NCBI GenBank assembly: GCA_017936925.1
Contig: JAGBEP010000014.1
Span: 62,001 to 126,000 of the forward strand
DNA length: 64,000 bases
Reading direction: 5' to 3'
Source of the DNA: Clostridia bacterium
GTDB lineage: Bacteria; Bacillota; Clostridia; TANB77; CAG-508
Both the position numbers and the translations under genes were made by a program. Positions 1 to 9,168 of the stretch are shown piece after piece; position 1 is the stretch's first letter, and the number at the start of each line of letters is the position of its first letter. Below the pieces are notes generated by a model. It saw nothing but the letters and a program-made list of their open reading frames with translations. It searched no databases and was not told the DNA's origin.

Positions 1-546
1 CTTGCTAACTGTACTACAAAAATTGTTTTCGGTAATAATACTCCTGAAGACAATGAATGGTGGGAAAAAGAGTTTGGTGATAAACGTGAATGGTCATTTA
101 AAATGGATTATCAAACAGACGGTTCTAAAAATAATGATGGCAATCCAGCATATTCAACTACATATAAAGATATCAGTTGGGCTTACAAATTAAACTTTAA
201 AGCTGGAAAAATACAATCACAAAAATTTAAAGCAATTATATATAAAACTAGAGATATAAAAGGTAAAATGTTAGTTGGTAAAGGAAAACTTGATTTTCTA
301 GAATCAAAATATAAAGAAAAACATCCACCAAAACAATTTAACTTCTCTAAATATTACGATTCAGCCACAACTCATGACTCAGAAAAAAAAGATATTTTAG
401 GAGGATTAATTGGTCAACCTAAATTTGATCCTTTAATTTCTGAAGAAGATGGACCTATCAAATATAATTCAACAGATGCTAAATTCTTCTATGAAAATGA
501 AGGTGCAATCACTTATAATATACCTAAAAATAATAATAAAAAATAA
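1..546 (+). CDS. VirD4/TraG-like conjugative coupling protein, C-terminal fragment
   Basis: The reading frame is open from base 1, so the gene starts left of the window and only about 181 C-terminal residues are seen. The stretch LANCTTKIVFGN followed by EDNEWW resembles the motor-domain end of VirD4/TraG-type ATPases of Gram-positive conjugative elements. The rest is a hydrophilic, lysine- and asparagine-rich tail. In such systems this ATPase links the relaxosome to a type IV secretion channel at the membrane. The Walker motifs lie outside the window, so the family call rests on the C-terminus alone. A strong terminator follows. It suggests that an integrative conjugative element lies mostly to the left. 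Confidence 0.6.
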   Translation, partial: LANCTTKIVFGNNTPEDNEWWEKEFGDKREWSFKMDYQTDGSKNNDGNPAYSTTYKDISWAYKLNFKAGKIQSQKFKAIIYKTRDIKGKMLVGKGKLDFLESKYKEKHPPKQFNFSKYYDSATTHDSEKKDILGGLIGQPKFDPLISEEDGPIKYNSTDAKFFYENEGAITYNIPKNNNKK

Positions 547-561
547 TCATACTATTTACTT

Positions 562-600
562 AAAATCCATATTATGTTATAAACATAATATGGATTTTTT
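562..600 (+). terminator. Rho-independent terminator after the coupling protein
   Basis: A perfect 17-bp stem (562-578 with 582-598) with a 3-nt loop ATA ends in a T run. It starts 16 bases after the coupling-protein stop codon. Confidence 0.9.
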
Positions 601-644
601 ATCCAAGCAATATTCTCACTCTTTCCAAGAAAGGTGGTGTATTT

Positions 645-767
645 ATGTCAAACCCAAACAGATATGATTATGATTCAGACGATTACACTTATGACGAAGA
701 TACCGATACTCTAATTGATCGTGACGGAAACAGCGCTTACGATGGAGACGGAAACCCCGTTGATTAG
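645..767 (+). CDS. Small acidic 40-residue protein with DGDGN motifs
   Basis: The ORF begins at ATG 645, preceded by AAAGGTGG at a good distance (630-637), and ends at TAG 765-767. It encodes 40 residues rich in Asp and Tyr, ending in DRDGNSAYDGDGNPVD. The two DxDGN-like loops resemble EF-hand or dockerin calcium loops, but no full domain is present. Its codons (CGT, GAC, AGC, GCT, CCC) are more GC-rich than those of the chromosomal genes, so it probably belongs to the mobile element. It lies between two terminators and is probably its own unit. The function is unknown. Confidence 0.6.
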   Translation: MSNPNRYDYDSDDYTYDEDTDTLIDRDGNSAYDGDGNPVD

Positions 768-813
768 TCACTTGATTTTTAATTAACAGTTCCATGTAAA
801 AGAGAATATTGCT

Positions 814-854
814 AAAAAAGACCGGCCTATTAATAGGCCGGTCTGATTCTTTTT
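814..854. terminator. Bidirectional terminator
   Basis: A 10-bp perfect GC-rich stem (820-829 with 834-843, loop TTAA) carries an A run on its left and a T-rich stretch on its right. The minus-strand version is the stronger one and serves the NTPase gene ending at 858. The plus-strand version may end the 40-residue gene. Confidence 0.85.
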
Positions 855-857
855 ATT

Positions 858-1388
858 CTATCTCCAAATATCATCATTTATAAAAGTAGTAAGTGCCATA
901 ACAAATGCATATTCAGTCAAATCAATTCTAGAAATAGTATCATGAGTTAAAAAAGCTATTCCACCTTTTCCTTTTCTAAGTTCTTTCTTCTTAAAAATCT
1001 CATCCATAACAGTTCCTAAATCTTCTTTTATAATTTTATTAACATACTTTTCTGGAACAGGAAAACCAGGACTAGTTCCCCATGATTCAATACCATTTTT
1101 ATCTTTAATAACAGCAATATTAACAATTATCCACTTTCCTAATAAATTAGTAATTCCTGATTCTATGCCACAAAAATAATCAGCTTCTATATTGTTATCT
1201 TTAGCATATCTCATTAAATTATCAACTCTGTTTTTAGCTCCCTGATAAATTTCATTATTTACAGGTTCATCAGAAACATCAGAGAGAACTGGTATTCCTT
1301 CAATATCACAATCTTTATAATATTTCAAAAAAGCTTGCTCTGCTCCAGCAATTTTACCGGGATTTTTTGTTCCAATTAAAACTTTCAT
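858..1388 (-). CDS. Inosine/xanthosine triphosphatase, YjjX/DUF84 family
   Basis: This 176-residue protein starts with MKVLIGTKNPGKI, the typical N-terminal nucleotide-binding motif of DUF84/YjjX NTPases. It also has FCGIESGI in mid-protein and the late glycine-rich KGKGGIAFLT stretch. The length fits the family. These enzymes hydrolyse ITP and XTP, which cleans the nucleotide pool of deaminated purines. The start is supported by GGAGGAGAGG just upstream. It follows the ATPase gene by about 60 bases and ends at the bidirectional terminator at 820-843. Confidence 0.85.
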   Translation of the reverse strand: MKVLIGTKNPGKIAGAEQAFLKYYKDCDIEGIPVLSDVSDEPVNNEIYQGAKNRVDNLMRYAKDNNIEADYFCGIESGITNLLGKWIIVNIAVIKDKNGIESWGTSPGFPVPEKYVNKIIKEDLGTVMDEIFKKKELRKGKGGIAFLTHDTISRIDLTEYAFVMALTTFINDDIWR

Positions 1389-1450
1389 TTTACCTCTCCT
1401 CCATTATTTTATACTAATTTATAACACAAAACATTTATCTACACATAAAA

Positions 1451-4069
1451 CTAAATCCATTCACTATATTTTTTAATATATATTTTTTTCGCAAACATAG
1501 CAATAATACAATATAAAATTGTTACAGTAATTATTAAAACAATATATTCCATAGCCAATGGAACAAAACCTAAAATCTTTCCTACAAATGTAAAAGGAAT
1601 TATCAATCCAATAATTGGTAACAAAATAGATGATGCATAAACAGCTTTGTGCGCATTACTTTGAATAAAAGGAATTTTCTGAGTTCTAATAATATGCATA
1701 CCTGCTAAATTAGAAACAATACTATAGCAAAACCATATTGTCTGAAACATTGCAGCCTCTCTAATACCAAGAACAAACCACATCGCAATAAATACAAGCA
1801 TATCAAAAGCTGAACTCAATGGTCCCATAAAAAACATAAAATGCTTCAATCCGTTAATATTAAACTTCTTAGGTTTTTTTAAATCTTCCTTATCAACATT
1901 ATCAAAAGGTAGCGTCATTTGGCCTAAATCATAAAGTAAACCTTCTACTAATAATTGTATTGGTGTTTCAGGAAGAAATGGAAGTACAACACTTGCTATT
2001 ATTACAGACAATACTTCTCCAAAATTAAAACTTGTAGCCAATTTTATATATTTAATCAAATTAACAAAAGTTCTTCTTCCTTCATCTACACCGTCTAATA
2101 AGACTTTTAAGTCTTTTTCTAATAAAATAATATCAGCAGATTCTTTAGCAATATCAACAGCTGTATCAACAGAAACGCCAACATCAGAGTTAGATAATGA
2201 CGGACTATCATTAATTCCATCTCCCATATAACCAACAACATTTCCAGTCTCTTTTAATATTCTAACAATTCTAGCTTTTTGAATTGGAGAAAGTTTTGCA
2301 AATATATTATTTTTTCTAAGTAATCTTGCTACTCCCATATCTGGTAATTTGTCAAGCTGAGCTCCTTCAATTATTTCTTTAGTATTAATTCCTACTTTAC
2401 CGCAAACACATTTCGTAACTTCAACATTATCACCAGTTAGAACAATAACTCTAACTCCTGCTTTATTTAATTTTTGAATAGACTCTTTTGCTGATTCTTT
2501 AGGTGGATCAAGAAATCCAATAAATCCTAAAAATACCATTTCTTTTTCATCTTCAACACTAAAATTATCTATCCCTAAAATGTCATTTTTTTGACATATT
2601 CCTACAACTCTTAATCCATCCTTATTTAAGTTTCTACTAATTTCTAAAACATTATTTCTTATAGTATCTGTAATATTTATAACTTTACCATCTAAATCAG
2701 CCATCGTACAAATCGATAAAATTTCCTCTATTGCACCTTTAGTAACCATTTGTCTTTTTCTATTCTCACCCTCTACAATTACAGATAATCTTCTTCTTGC
2801 AAAGTCAAAAGGAATTTCATCTATTTTTTTATACTTATCATTCAAAGTATCTAAACCATTCTCATTAGCCCTTTTTATAACAGCTTCATCAATATTTCCT
2901 TTTAATCCTGTCTGAAAATTTGCATTTAGAAAAGCATGTTTTAAAATTCTATCATTTTGTCTACCATTAATATCTAAATATTTTTCAAGAACAATTCTAT
3001 CTTCTGTCAAAGTACCAGTTTTATCAGTACATAAAATATTCATTGCTCCAAAATTTTGAATAGAATCAAGCTTTTTTACAATAGTCTTTTTCTTAGACAT
3101 TCTTACAGCACCTTTAGATAAACAAGAAGATAAAATTACTGGAAGCAATAAAGGTGTAATAGTAATAGATATAGCCACAGCAAAAGTAAAAGCAGTAATT
3201 AAATCATGTTTTACACTATTAAACAAAAACACAATAGGTATAATTACTATCATAAATTTTATAAGCATCTTACTAATATTTTCAATTCCCTTTTGAAAAG
3301 ATGTTTTTGGTTTATCTTGACTTATATTCTTAGCAATCTTTCCAAAATAAGTGCTATCTCCTATTTTTATAACAATACCTTTTGCACTTCCAGAAATAAC
3401 ATTCGTTCCCATAAAGCAAATATTTTCTAAATCTAAAATGCTTTCTATTTCTTCATTACTTTCTAAATTAACCGTCTTTTTTACAGAATCAGACTCTCCT
3501 GTCAATGAAGATTGACCAACATATAAATCCTTTGCCTCAACTATTCTAAGATCTGCAGGTATCATACTTCCAGCAGACAAAAGAACAACATCTCCAACAG
3601 TTACATTATTTATAGGAACATCAACTTTTTTTCCATTTCTAATAACTGTTACTGTAGTTTCCACTAATTCTTTTAACTTAAGTGCAGCCTTATTTGACTT
3701 ATATTCCTCTGTAAATTCAAGCACAGTACTAACAATTACTAAGATTATAATAACTATAATATTTGCATAACTTGGCTTAGGTGGAAGAAAAACATCAGTG
3801 TAAAATAAAATTAAAACAATTCCTAATAAAATACTATTAAAAGGGCTGAATAAACTTTCAGAAAAATAATTATACCATCTTTTAGGTTTAGCCTGTTTTA
3901 TTTCATTTTTCCCAAATCTCTTTAAATGTTCATCTATTTTTTCATCATTCAAACCACTATCAACATTTATATCATATTCTTTTATTAATTCTTCTTTATC
4001 TAACGTAGCTTCTTTTCCATAAAGTTTATCAATATCAATTATATCTTTTGCATTTTGCACTAAAACCAT
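1451..4069 (-). CDS. P-type ATPase of the MgtA-like group
   Basis: This 872-residue membrane cation pump has the TGES actuator motif (190-193), the phosphorylation motif DKTGT (Asp349), TGDN, and MGDGINDSPSL. Hydrophobic segments lie at about 75-115, 265-310 and 690-860. Overall order and the IQNFGAMNILCTDKTGTLT region match Mg2+-importing MgtA. Two features differ: the M4 motif is TPLLLP (305-310), not the TPEMLP of MgtA, so the acidic ligand is lost; and the M5/M6 region reads VEGLLYDLGQ where MgtA has QNLLYD. The substrate may therefore not be Mg2+. It lies 8 bases after the sirtuin gene, probably in the same operon. Confidence 0.85.
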   Translation of the reverse strand: MVLVQNAKDIIDIDKLYGKEATLDKEELIKEYDINVDSGLNDEKIDEHLKRFGKNEIKQAKPKRWYNYFSESLFSPFNSILLGIVLILFYTDVFLPPKPSYANIIVIIILVIVSTVLEFTEEYKSNKAALKLKELVETTVTVIRNGKKVDVPINNVTVGDVVLLSAGSMIPADLRIVEAKDLYVGQSSLTGESDSVKKTVNLESNEEIESILDLENICFMGTNVISGSAKGIVIKIGDSTYFGKIAKNISQDKPKTSFQKGIENISKMLIKFMIVIIPIVFLFNSVKHDLITAFTFAVAISITITPLLLPVILSSCLSKGAVRMSKKKTIVKKLDSIQNFGAMNILCTDKTGTLTEDRIVLEKYLDINGRQNDRILKHAFLNANFQTGLKGNIDEAVIKRANENGLDTLNDKYKKIDEIPFDFARRRLSVIVEGENRKRQMVTKGAIEEILSICTMADLDGKVINITDTIRNNVLEISRNLNKDGLRVVGICQKNDILGIDNFSVEDEKEMVFLGFIGFLDPPKESAKESIQKLNKAGVRVIVLTGDNVEVTKCVCGKVGINTKEIIEGAQLDKLPDMGVARLLRKNNIFAKLSPIQKARIVRILKETGNVVGYMGDGINDSPSLSNSDVGVSVDTAVDIAKESADIILLEKDLKVLLDGVDEGRRTFVNLIKYIKLATSFNFGEVLSVIIASVVLPFLPETPIQLLVEGLLYDLGQMTLPFDNVDKEDLKKPKKFNINGLKHFMFFMGPLSSAFDMLVFIAMWFVLGIREAAMFQTIWFCYSIVSNLAGMHIIRTQKIPFIQSNAHKAVYASSILLPIIGLIIPFTFVGKILGFVPLAMEYIVLIITVTILYCIIAMFAKKIYIKKYSEWI

Positions 4070-4077
4070 CTTCTTTC

Positions 4078-4791
4078 TTATTTTATTTTTTTAAAAACAT
4101 CTCCTAAAGATTTATTAATAACTAAATTTGCATATCTATCATAAGTAGTAGCATCCCTATTTATTAAAACCAACTTATTTCCATTATAATAACGAATAAG
4201 AGAGCTTGCAGGATATACAGTAAGTGAAGTTCCAGCAATAATTAGACAATCCGCCTTAGCAATTGAATCTATTGCAGACATTACAACATTCTCGTCTAAT
4301 CCTTCTTCATATAAAACAACATCAGGCTTTATAATCCCTCCACACTCACACCTAGGAATATCTTCAGAATTTTCAAAAACCGACTCAGCATCATAAAACT
4401 TATTACATCTCATACAATAATTTCTAAGAACGCTTCCATGAAGTTCAAAAACATTTTTCGAACCAGCTTTTTGATGTAGTCCATCAATATTTTGAGTTAC
4501 AATAGCCTTTAGTTTTCCTCTTTTTTCTAGTTCTGCCAATTTTATATGAGTTATATTAGGTTCATATTTCAAAGAATTTAATTTCTCTTTATAAAATCGA
4601 TAAAATTCTTTAGTATTATTCATAAAAAAATTATGACTTAAAATTTCCTCTGGTGGAAATTTATATTTCTGATTATATAGTCCATCTTTACTTCTAAAAT
4701 CAGGAATTCCACTCTCAGTAGAAACTCCTGCTCCTCCAAAAAAAACGATATTATCACTTTTTTCTATTATATTTAAAAACTCATCTATCAT
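4078..4791 (-). CDS. cobB: Sir2-family NAD-dependent protein deacylase
   Basis: The protein removes acyl groups from lysines with NAD as co-substrate. Motifs visible from the N-terminus are GGAGVSTESGIPDFRS (NAD binding), TQNIDGLHQKAGS, the catalytic ELHG histidine, and a Cys4 zinc site (YCMRCNKFY and then RCECGG). The length of 237 residues is normal. An ATG at 4806 is in frame, but GGTGG lies eight bases before the ATG at 4791, so 4791 is preferred. It follows the RNA methyltransferase gene with almost no gap, suggesting an operon of methyltransferase, sirtuin and ATPase. Confidence 0.92.
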   Translation of the reverse strand: MIDEFLNIIEKSDNIVFFGGAGVSTESGIPDFRSKDGLYNQKYKFPPEEILSHNFFMNNTKEFYRFYKEKLNSLKYEPNITHIKLAELEKRGKLKAIVTQNIDGLHQKAGSKNVFELHGSVLRNYCMRCNKFYDAESVFENSEDIPRCECGGIIKPDVVLYEEGLDENVVMSAIDSIAKADCLIIAGTSLTVYPASSLIRYYNGNKLVLINRDATTYDRYANLVINKSLGDVFKKIK

Positions 4792-4806
4792 TATTATTAC
4801 CACCAT

Positions 4807-5748
4807 TTATAATTTTATAAACTTAGATACAAAGAATCCTTCCATAGTTTTCGAAGGTAATATTTTTATTGTTTTTTCCACTGATTTATCTATTCCCTCA
4901 CTATTTCCTTTAATCGAATCCTTAATTTCTATTTCAATATCAGTTAGTTTTACATCAAAATTTTTCAAAGCCCAATCTAAAACATATTCATTCTCATCTC
5001 TATTAATCGTACAAGTAGAATACACAAGCTCTCCACCTTTTTTTAAAGTTTTATATGCACTTGCAAATAATTTTTTCTGAAGTTTAACTAAATCATTAAC
5101 ATTTCTTTTAGACCAATTTTTATATGTCAGCGGAGAAGTAACAATAAATCTTCCCTCTCCACTGCAAGGAGTATCTAACAAAACTTTATCAAACATTTCT
5201 CCGTATTCATCACCTAATTTTTCACCTCTACGATTAATAACATTAACTATATTAGCACCTTGAGTTTGAACATTAAATTTTAAGCGCTCACATCTAATTT
5301 TATCTAACTCATTTGCTAAAATATAACCTTTATTTTCCATAAGCATTGCCAGCTGAGTAGTTTTACTACCAGGAGCAGCTGTCATATCTAAAACAGATTC
5401 TCCAGTTCTAGGATTAAGCACCAACGGTGGAACCATACTTGATAAACTTTGAAAATAAATATATCCTTTCTCATAAATATCTAATTTTTGAATATCTTTT
5501 TCTTTAACATTTTTTATAATCAACGCTTCCTTAAACCAAGGAACTCTTTCAAACTTTATATTTTCTTCTTTAAATCTATTCATTAAATCATATATATTAT
5601 ATTTTAAAGTATTTACCCTTAATGTAACAAATCTATCATCTGTCATTCCAATCAAAATTTTATCAACTGTAACAGGGGTATAAACTTCATATAATTCATT
5701 CATAAAATCTTCAGGCAACCTTCTTTTAATCTCTGTAATTGATAACAA
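4807..5748 (-). CDS. RsmB/NOP-family RNA m5C methyltransferase
   Basis: This enzyme transfers a methyl group from SAM to cytosine C5 in rRNA or tRNA. It shows the SAM motif DMTAAPGSKTTQ, the proline-cysteine motif DTPCSGEGRF, and the catalytic Cys motif STCTINRDENEYV. At 313-322 residues it is shorter than RsmF and lacks the C-terminal PUA-like part, as do several clostridial members. Two TTG starts are possible. The one at 5775 has no ribosome site; the one at 5748 has TTGGAGAG upstream and is preferred. It is the first gene of a probable operon with the sirtuin and ATPase. Confidence 0.85.
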   Translation of the reverse strand: MLSITEIKRRLPEDFMNELYEVYTPVTVDKILIGMTDDRFVTLRVNTLKYNIYDLMNRFKEENIKFERVPWFKEALIIKNVKEKDIQKLDIYEKGYIYFQSLSSMVPPLVLNPRTGESVLDMTAAPGSKTTQLAMLMENKGYILANELDKIRCERLKFNVQTQGANIVNVINRRGEKLGDEYGEMFDKVLLDTPCSGEGRFIVTSPLTYKNWSKRNVNDLVKLQKKLFASAYKTLKKGGELVYSTCTINRDENEYVLDWALKNFDVKLTDIEIEIKDSIKGNSEGIDKSVEKTIKILPSKTMEGFFVSKFIKL

Positions 5749-5878
5749 TATTTTTCTCTCCAATCTATCTTTCAAGATATTAAACTAAATCTTTTCACTA
5801 AACAAAAAGGGTTTAGGTTATGCAAACAATTATTGTAATAATTATAATCAACTAATTAAATAATAAAATTTTTTCATA

Positions 5879-5913
5879 TAAAAAATACCTATATTATTAT
5901 AAACATAGGTATT
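5879..5913 (-). terminator. Terminator of the PH-domain gene
   Basis: A 9-bp stem AATACCTAT/ATAGGTATT (5884-5892 with 5905-5913) is followed on the minus strand by a T run. It sits just past the stop of the 5920-6309 gene. Confidence 0.75.
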
Positions 5914-5919
5914 CTATTT

Positions 5920-6309
5920 TTAATGTTCATCATCTTCATCATAGTCATCATCATTATCAACAAAAAACTCTCTGCTTGAAACTCTCTTTTTATCTCTTTG
6001 TCGTTCAACCATTTTAGATAATTTTTCTTTTACTTCAAAAGGAGTTTTTATATCTTTAATTTCAAATTCAGGAGCAGTTCTATCTCCAGAACAAATATGT
6101 ATTGTTCCTACTCCAAATATTCTTTGTAAAAAAGAACGTTTTAAAGTTAAATCTACGATTCTATATAATTTTATCTCCTCTTGTTTAGTAGAAAAAATTC
6201 CAGAATCAACCAAAAGCTTATCTTCTAATAAAGTATAAACTGTAAAAGATAATGGTAAACCTAAAAAAGGTCTTTTCCTGTCTCGCCATTCATAATTACT
6301 TATTTTCAT
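5920..6309 (-). CDS. PH-domain protein (bPH2/YdbS-like)
   Basis: This 129-residue protein matches the bacterial PH-like fold: the strand pattern YTLLEDKLLVDSG, then EEIKLYRIVDLTLKRS and FGVGTIHI. It has no membrane segment, unlike YdbS and YdbT, and ends in an extreme acidic tail (VDNDDDYDEDDEH). It probably binds a protein partner or nucleotide-like ligand in the cytoplasm; the exact role is unknown. It forms its own transcript, ending at the hairpin at 5884-5913. Confidence 0.7.
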   Translation of the reverse strand: MKISNYEWRDRKRPFLGLPLSFTVYTLLEDKLLVDSGIFSTKQEEIKLYRIVDLTLKRSFLQRIFGVGTIHICSGDRTAPEFEIKDIKTPFEVKEKLSKMVERQRDKKRVSSREFFVDNDDDYDEDDEH

Positions 6310-6385
6310 TTCTTATTCCCCTTTCAATATATACGAACATTATTTTTTATACATTATATCATTAATTAATAAAATATTAACACTT

Positions 6386-6793
6386 TTACAATATTTTTCT
6401 AATTTTTTCGTCAAATTCTGGTTTTGCTCTTTTTAAACTAATCGGTTTCAATTCTTTAGTAGTAAAGCAATGCTTACTTTCTGCAATATTAACCAATTCT
6501 CCTGTCTCCTTATTAGTAACTTCATATCCAACTGTCATTCTCACACTTGTATATTCCTTAATAAAAAGTTTTATAACAATAGTATCTCCAAAAGTAACAT
6601 GATGTTTATATTCAGTCGAAAAACCTAAGACAGGTGTAGTAATTCCATTTTTCTCTAATAAATCAACTGGTAATCCAATATCCTCTAACCAAGCACATCT
6701 AGCTTCTTCAAAATATCTAATATAATTTGAATGATGAACAACTCCCATTTTATCAGTCTCATAATAATTAATTTTTCTCTCAAAAATATACAT
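6386..6793 (-). CDS. Acyl-CoA thioesterase, YbgC/FadM (4HBT) family
   Basis: This 135-residue hot-dog-fold protein has the catalytic motif YYETDKMGVVHHSNYIRYFEEAR, in which the Asp and the following aromatic and His residues are diagnostic of the 4HBT family. It would hydrolyse acyl-CoA or acyl-ACP thioesters. The start has AGGAG upstream. The stop codon of the frame-corrected FAD oxidoreductase gene lies only four bases before its start, so the two are probably co-transcribed. Confidence 0.85.
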   Translation of the reverse strand: MYIFERKINYYETDKMGVVHHSNYIRYFEEARCAWLEDIGLPVDLLEKNGITTPVLGFSTEYKHHVTFGDTIVIKLFIKEYTSVRMTVGYEVTNKETGELVNIAESKHCFTTKELKPISLKRAKPEFDEKIRKIL

Positions 6794-6797
6794 TTCT

Positions 6798-8374
6798 TTA
6801 ACTCCTATCTTCTTCTATTATTTTTATTGCACATCTAATCCCATCAACAGCAGCAGACATTATACCACCAGCATATCCGAGGACCTTCACCACAAGGATA
6901 TAAACCAATTACACTTTCAGACATAAGTTCTTCATTTCTCGTAACCTTCACAGGGGAAGAACTTCTTGTTTCAACGCCAGTCATAATTGCATCATTATCA
7001 GCAAACCCTTTTACCTTTGTATCAAAATATTTTATTCCCTCTTTTAATGTATCAGCTACAAATTTAGGTAATATTTCATTTAGATTCGAATACGTAATAC
7101 CAGGCTTATAAGTAGGTTTAATATCTCCTAAACAATCAGTTTTTCTATTATTCATAAAATCTTCTACTCTTTGTATTGGAGCAAAATAATTTTTTCCACC
7201 TAATTCAAAAGCTTTTTCTTCTAATTCTCTTTGAAAATATAGTCCCTCTAATGGTGATTCTCCTTTAAAATCTTCTGGTGTAACATTTACTAAAACTGCA
7301 CTATTAGCATTTTTACCATCTCTTGCAAATTTGCTCATTCCGATTTACTACAATAGTATTTTCTTCACTCGAAGAAGCCATAACAAAACCACCAGGACAC
7401 ATACAAAAAGTATAGCAAGATCTTCCAGTTTCTTTATTATGGTAAGCAAGTTTATAATCAGCTGCTGGTAAATTTAATTTAGATTTATTTCCATATTGAG
7501 CTTCATTAACCATTTTCTGACTATGTTCAATTCTAACACCAACAGAAAAATTTTTCTTTTCCATTTTTATATTCTTTTCATAAAGCTTTTCAAACGTATC
7601 TCTAGCACTATGACCTATAGCCAAAACTGCAGTATCAGTATATAGTTCTCTTTTCTCTGTAATAACCGATTTTAAAATTCCATTGTCTATATTAAAATCA
7701 ATTACTTTTTCATTAAACAAAACTTCCCCACCATTACTAATTATATGATTTCTAATATTAGAAACTATTTTCACCAAATTATCTGTTCCAATATGAGGTT
7801 TACTAACATACGTAATTTGTTCAGGTGCACCAAACTCCACAAATCTATTTAAAACAATTCTACATAAAGGATCATGTATTCCAGAAGTAAGCTTTCCATC
7901 TGAAAAAGTACCAGCACCACCTTCACCAAATTGAATATTTGATCTCGTATTTAATTTTCCAGTTTCTATAAATTCATCTACATCTTTTTGTCTATCTTCT
8001 ACTCTTTTACCTTGTTCAACGATAATAGGTTTTAAACCGTACTCAGATAAAATAAGTCCGCAAAAAAGTCCAGCAGGCCCCATACCAATAATAACAGGCC
8101 TTTTCTTGCTTTTCCTATTCAAAACAAGTTTTAGTTTTTCATCAGCTGCTAAATCAATCTTTTTTAATTTACTATACCTTTTTTCATCTTTAACACATAT
8201 ATCAATCGTATAATTATAAAAAATATCTTCCTTATTTCGAGCATCTATAGATTTTCTAAAAATTCTAAAATTTTGAAGATCATCATATTTAACATGATTT
8301 TTATTACATGCAATTTTTAAAACATCTTCTGAACTTAGTTCTTCTCTAATTTTTATATTTTCTAATCTTAACAT
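6798..8374 (-). CDS. NAD(P)/FAD-dependent oxidoreductase (COG2509 type), with two +1 frameshift sites
   Basis: In the zero frame the gene is broken twice. Skipping one C at 7342 and one at 6879 gives a continuous 524-residue protein ending at TAA 6798-6800. Conserved motifs then join: GMGPAGLFCGLILSEYG (FAD binding), NIQFGEGGAGTFSDGKL, VVNGMSKFARDGKNANSA across the first site, and YPCGEGPGYAGGIMSAA across the second. The family is flavin-dependent with unknown substrate. The start at 8374 (MLRLENIK) has GGAGAAAAT upstream; the in-frame ATG at 8392 overlaps the previous gene. Both lesions are the same: CGGA where the family needs a single Gly. It may be an active recoded gene or an assembly artefact. 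Confidence 0.82.
6876..6879 (-). other. CGGA +1 frameshift site (FAD oxidoreductase, second)
   Basis: The minus strand reads CCT-CGG-A. Reading CCT then GGA restores the Gly of the conserved GEGxGYAGG motif and the remaining C-terminus. Codon frame is consistent with the first site: 462 bases, exactly 154 codons, separate them. Confidence 0.85.
7339..7342 (-). other. CGGA +1 frameshift site (FAD oxidoreductase, first)
   Basis: The minus strand reads AAT-CGG-A at codon 345. Skipping the C gives AAT-GGA-ATG-AGC, the conserved NGMS motif. The unshifted frame stops soon after. Confidence 0.88.
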
Positions 8375-9018
8375 ATTTTCTCCATAATCCATTTTATATC
8401 TTCAATAGATTTATCCATATTAAAAATACCATTTCCTACAGGATAAAAAATTGGAAACACTTTATATCGAATATCATTTATTTCTTTAATAAACGACATC
8501 TTTCTACATTGAGAAACAGATATTTTTCTATCAAGTATAATAGAACTAACCTGATTTCCCAAAGTAATAATTACCTTTGGCTTAATAATGTCAATTTCTT
8601 TTTCCAGTAAACTTAAATATTGTTTTAAAACATCATCACTAAGAGGTCTTGCATCAATCTGAGTACACTTACCTAAATTAGTGATAAAAATCTTATGCTT
8701 TTTCACATCTTCATAAACTTTATCTGCAAAACTGTAATCCCAATCTTTCGGCTTTTTTTCCATAATTTCATTATAAATTTTTTCATCTAATAGCCCAACA
8801 GAAAAAAATAATTTCCAGATATTTTTTGTACTAATCCAAGGAGATTTTCTTCCCTTCCAAGACTTCTGACTAGCCAAATTTTTTCCAGTAGGATTCATAA
8901 AAACAAAACAAATATCAGGATTTTCCTCTAATCCGCCATTATAAATTGAATCAAGCTCTGGACTACCATATTTAATTTGCAATTTATCATATTCCTTATT
9001 TAAATCCTTTACCTTCAT
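8368..9018 (-). CDS. Uracil-DNA-glycosylase-superfamily protein
   Basis: The 216-residue protein shows a UDG-like fold pattern: ICFVFMNPTGKNLA near the N-terminus (position of the water-activating motif), KVIITLGNQVSS in the middle, and FYPVGNGIF near the end (position of the HPSP-type motif). These enzymes excise uracil or related lesions from DNA. Key residues are divergent, so activity is not assured. ATG 9018 is preferred, since GGAG lies nine bases upstream; the TTG at 9036 lacks a site. Its end overlaps the start of the FAD gene by seven bases. Confidence 0.7.
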   Translation of the reverse strand: MKVKDLNKEYDKLQIKYGSPELDSIYNGGLEENPDICFVFMNPTGKNLASQKSWKGRKSPWISTKNIWKLFFSVGLLDEKIYNEIMEKKPKDWDYSFADKVYEDVKKHKIFITNLGKCTQIDARPLSDDVLKQYLSLLEKEIDIIKPKVIITLGNQVSSIILDRKISVSQCRKMSFIKEINDIRYKVFPIFYPVGNGIFNMDKSIEDIKWIMEKIC

Positions 9019-9168
9019 AAAACATTTCTCCAACAACTATTTCTATTTTCTTAAGTAATAACATTTTTTTAATTGTCAATCAATTAAAATCTTAATAATT
9101 TTATCATAAAGCCATATATTTCTCAAGGCAACTTATATCAAAGCTAACAGTTCAAACTACTAAAATAT

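Noticed and set aside
8057-8060. Another CGGA (sense) inside the FAD oxidoreductase
   Set aside because: Here it is TGC-GGA in phase (Cys-Gly of the FAD site), so no shift is needed. It shows that CGGA causes trouble only when CGG is in the zero frame.
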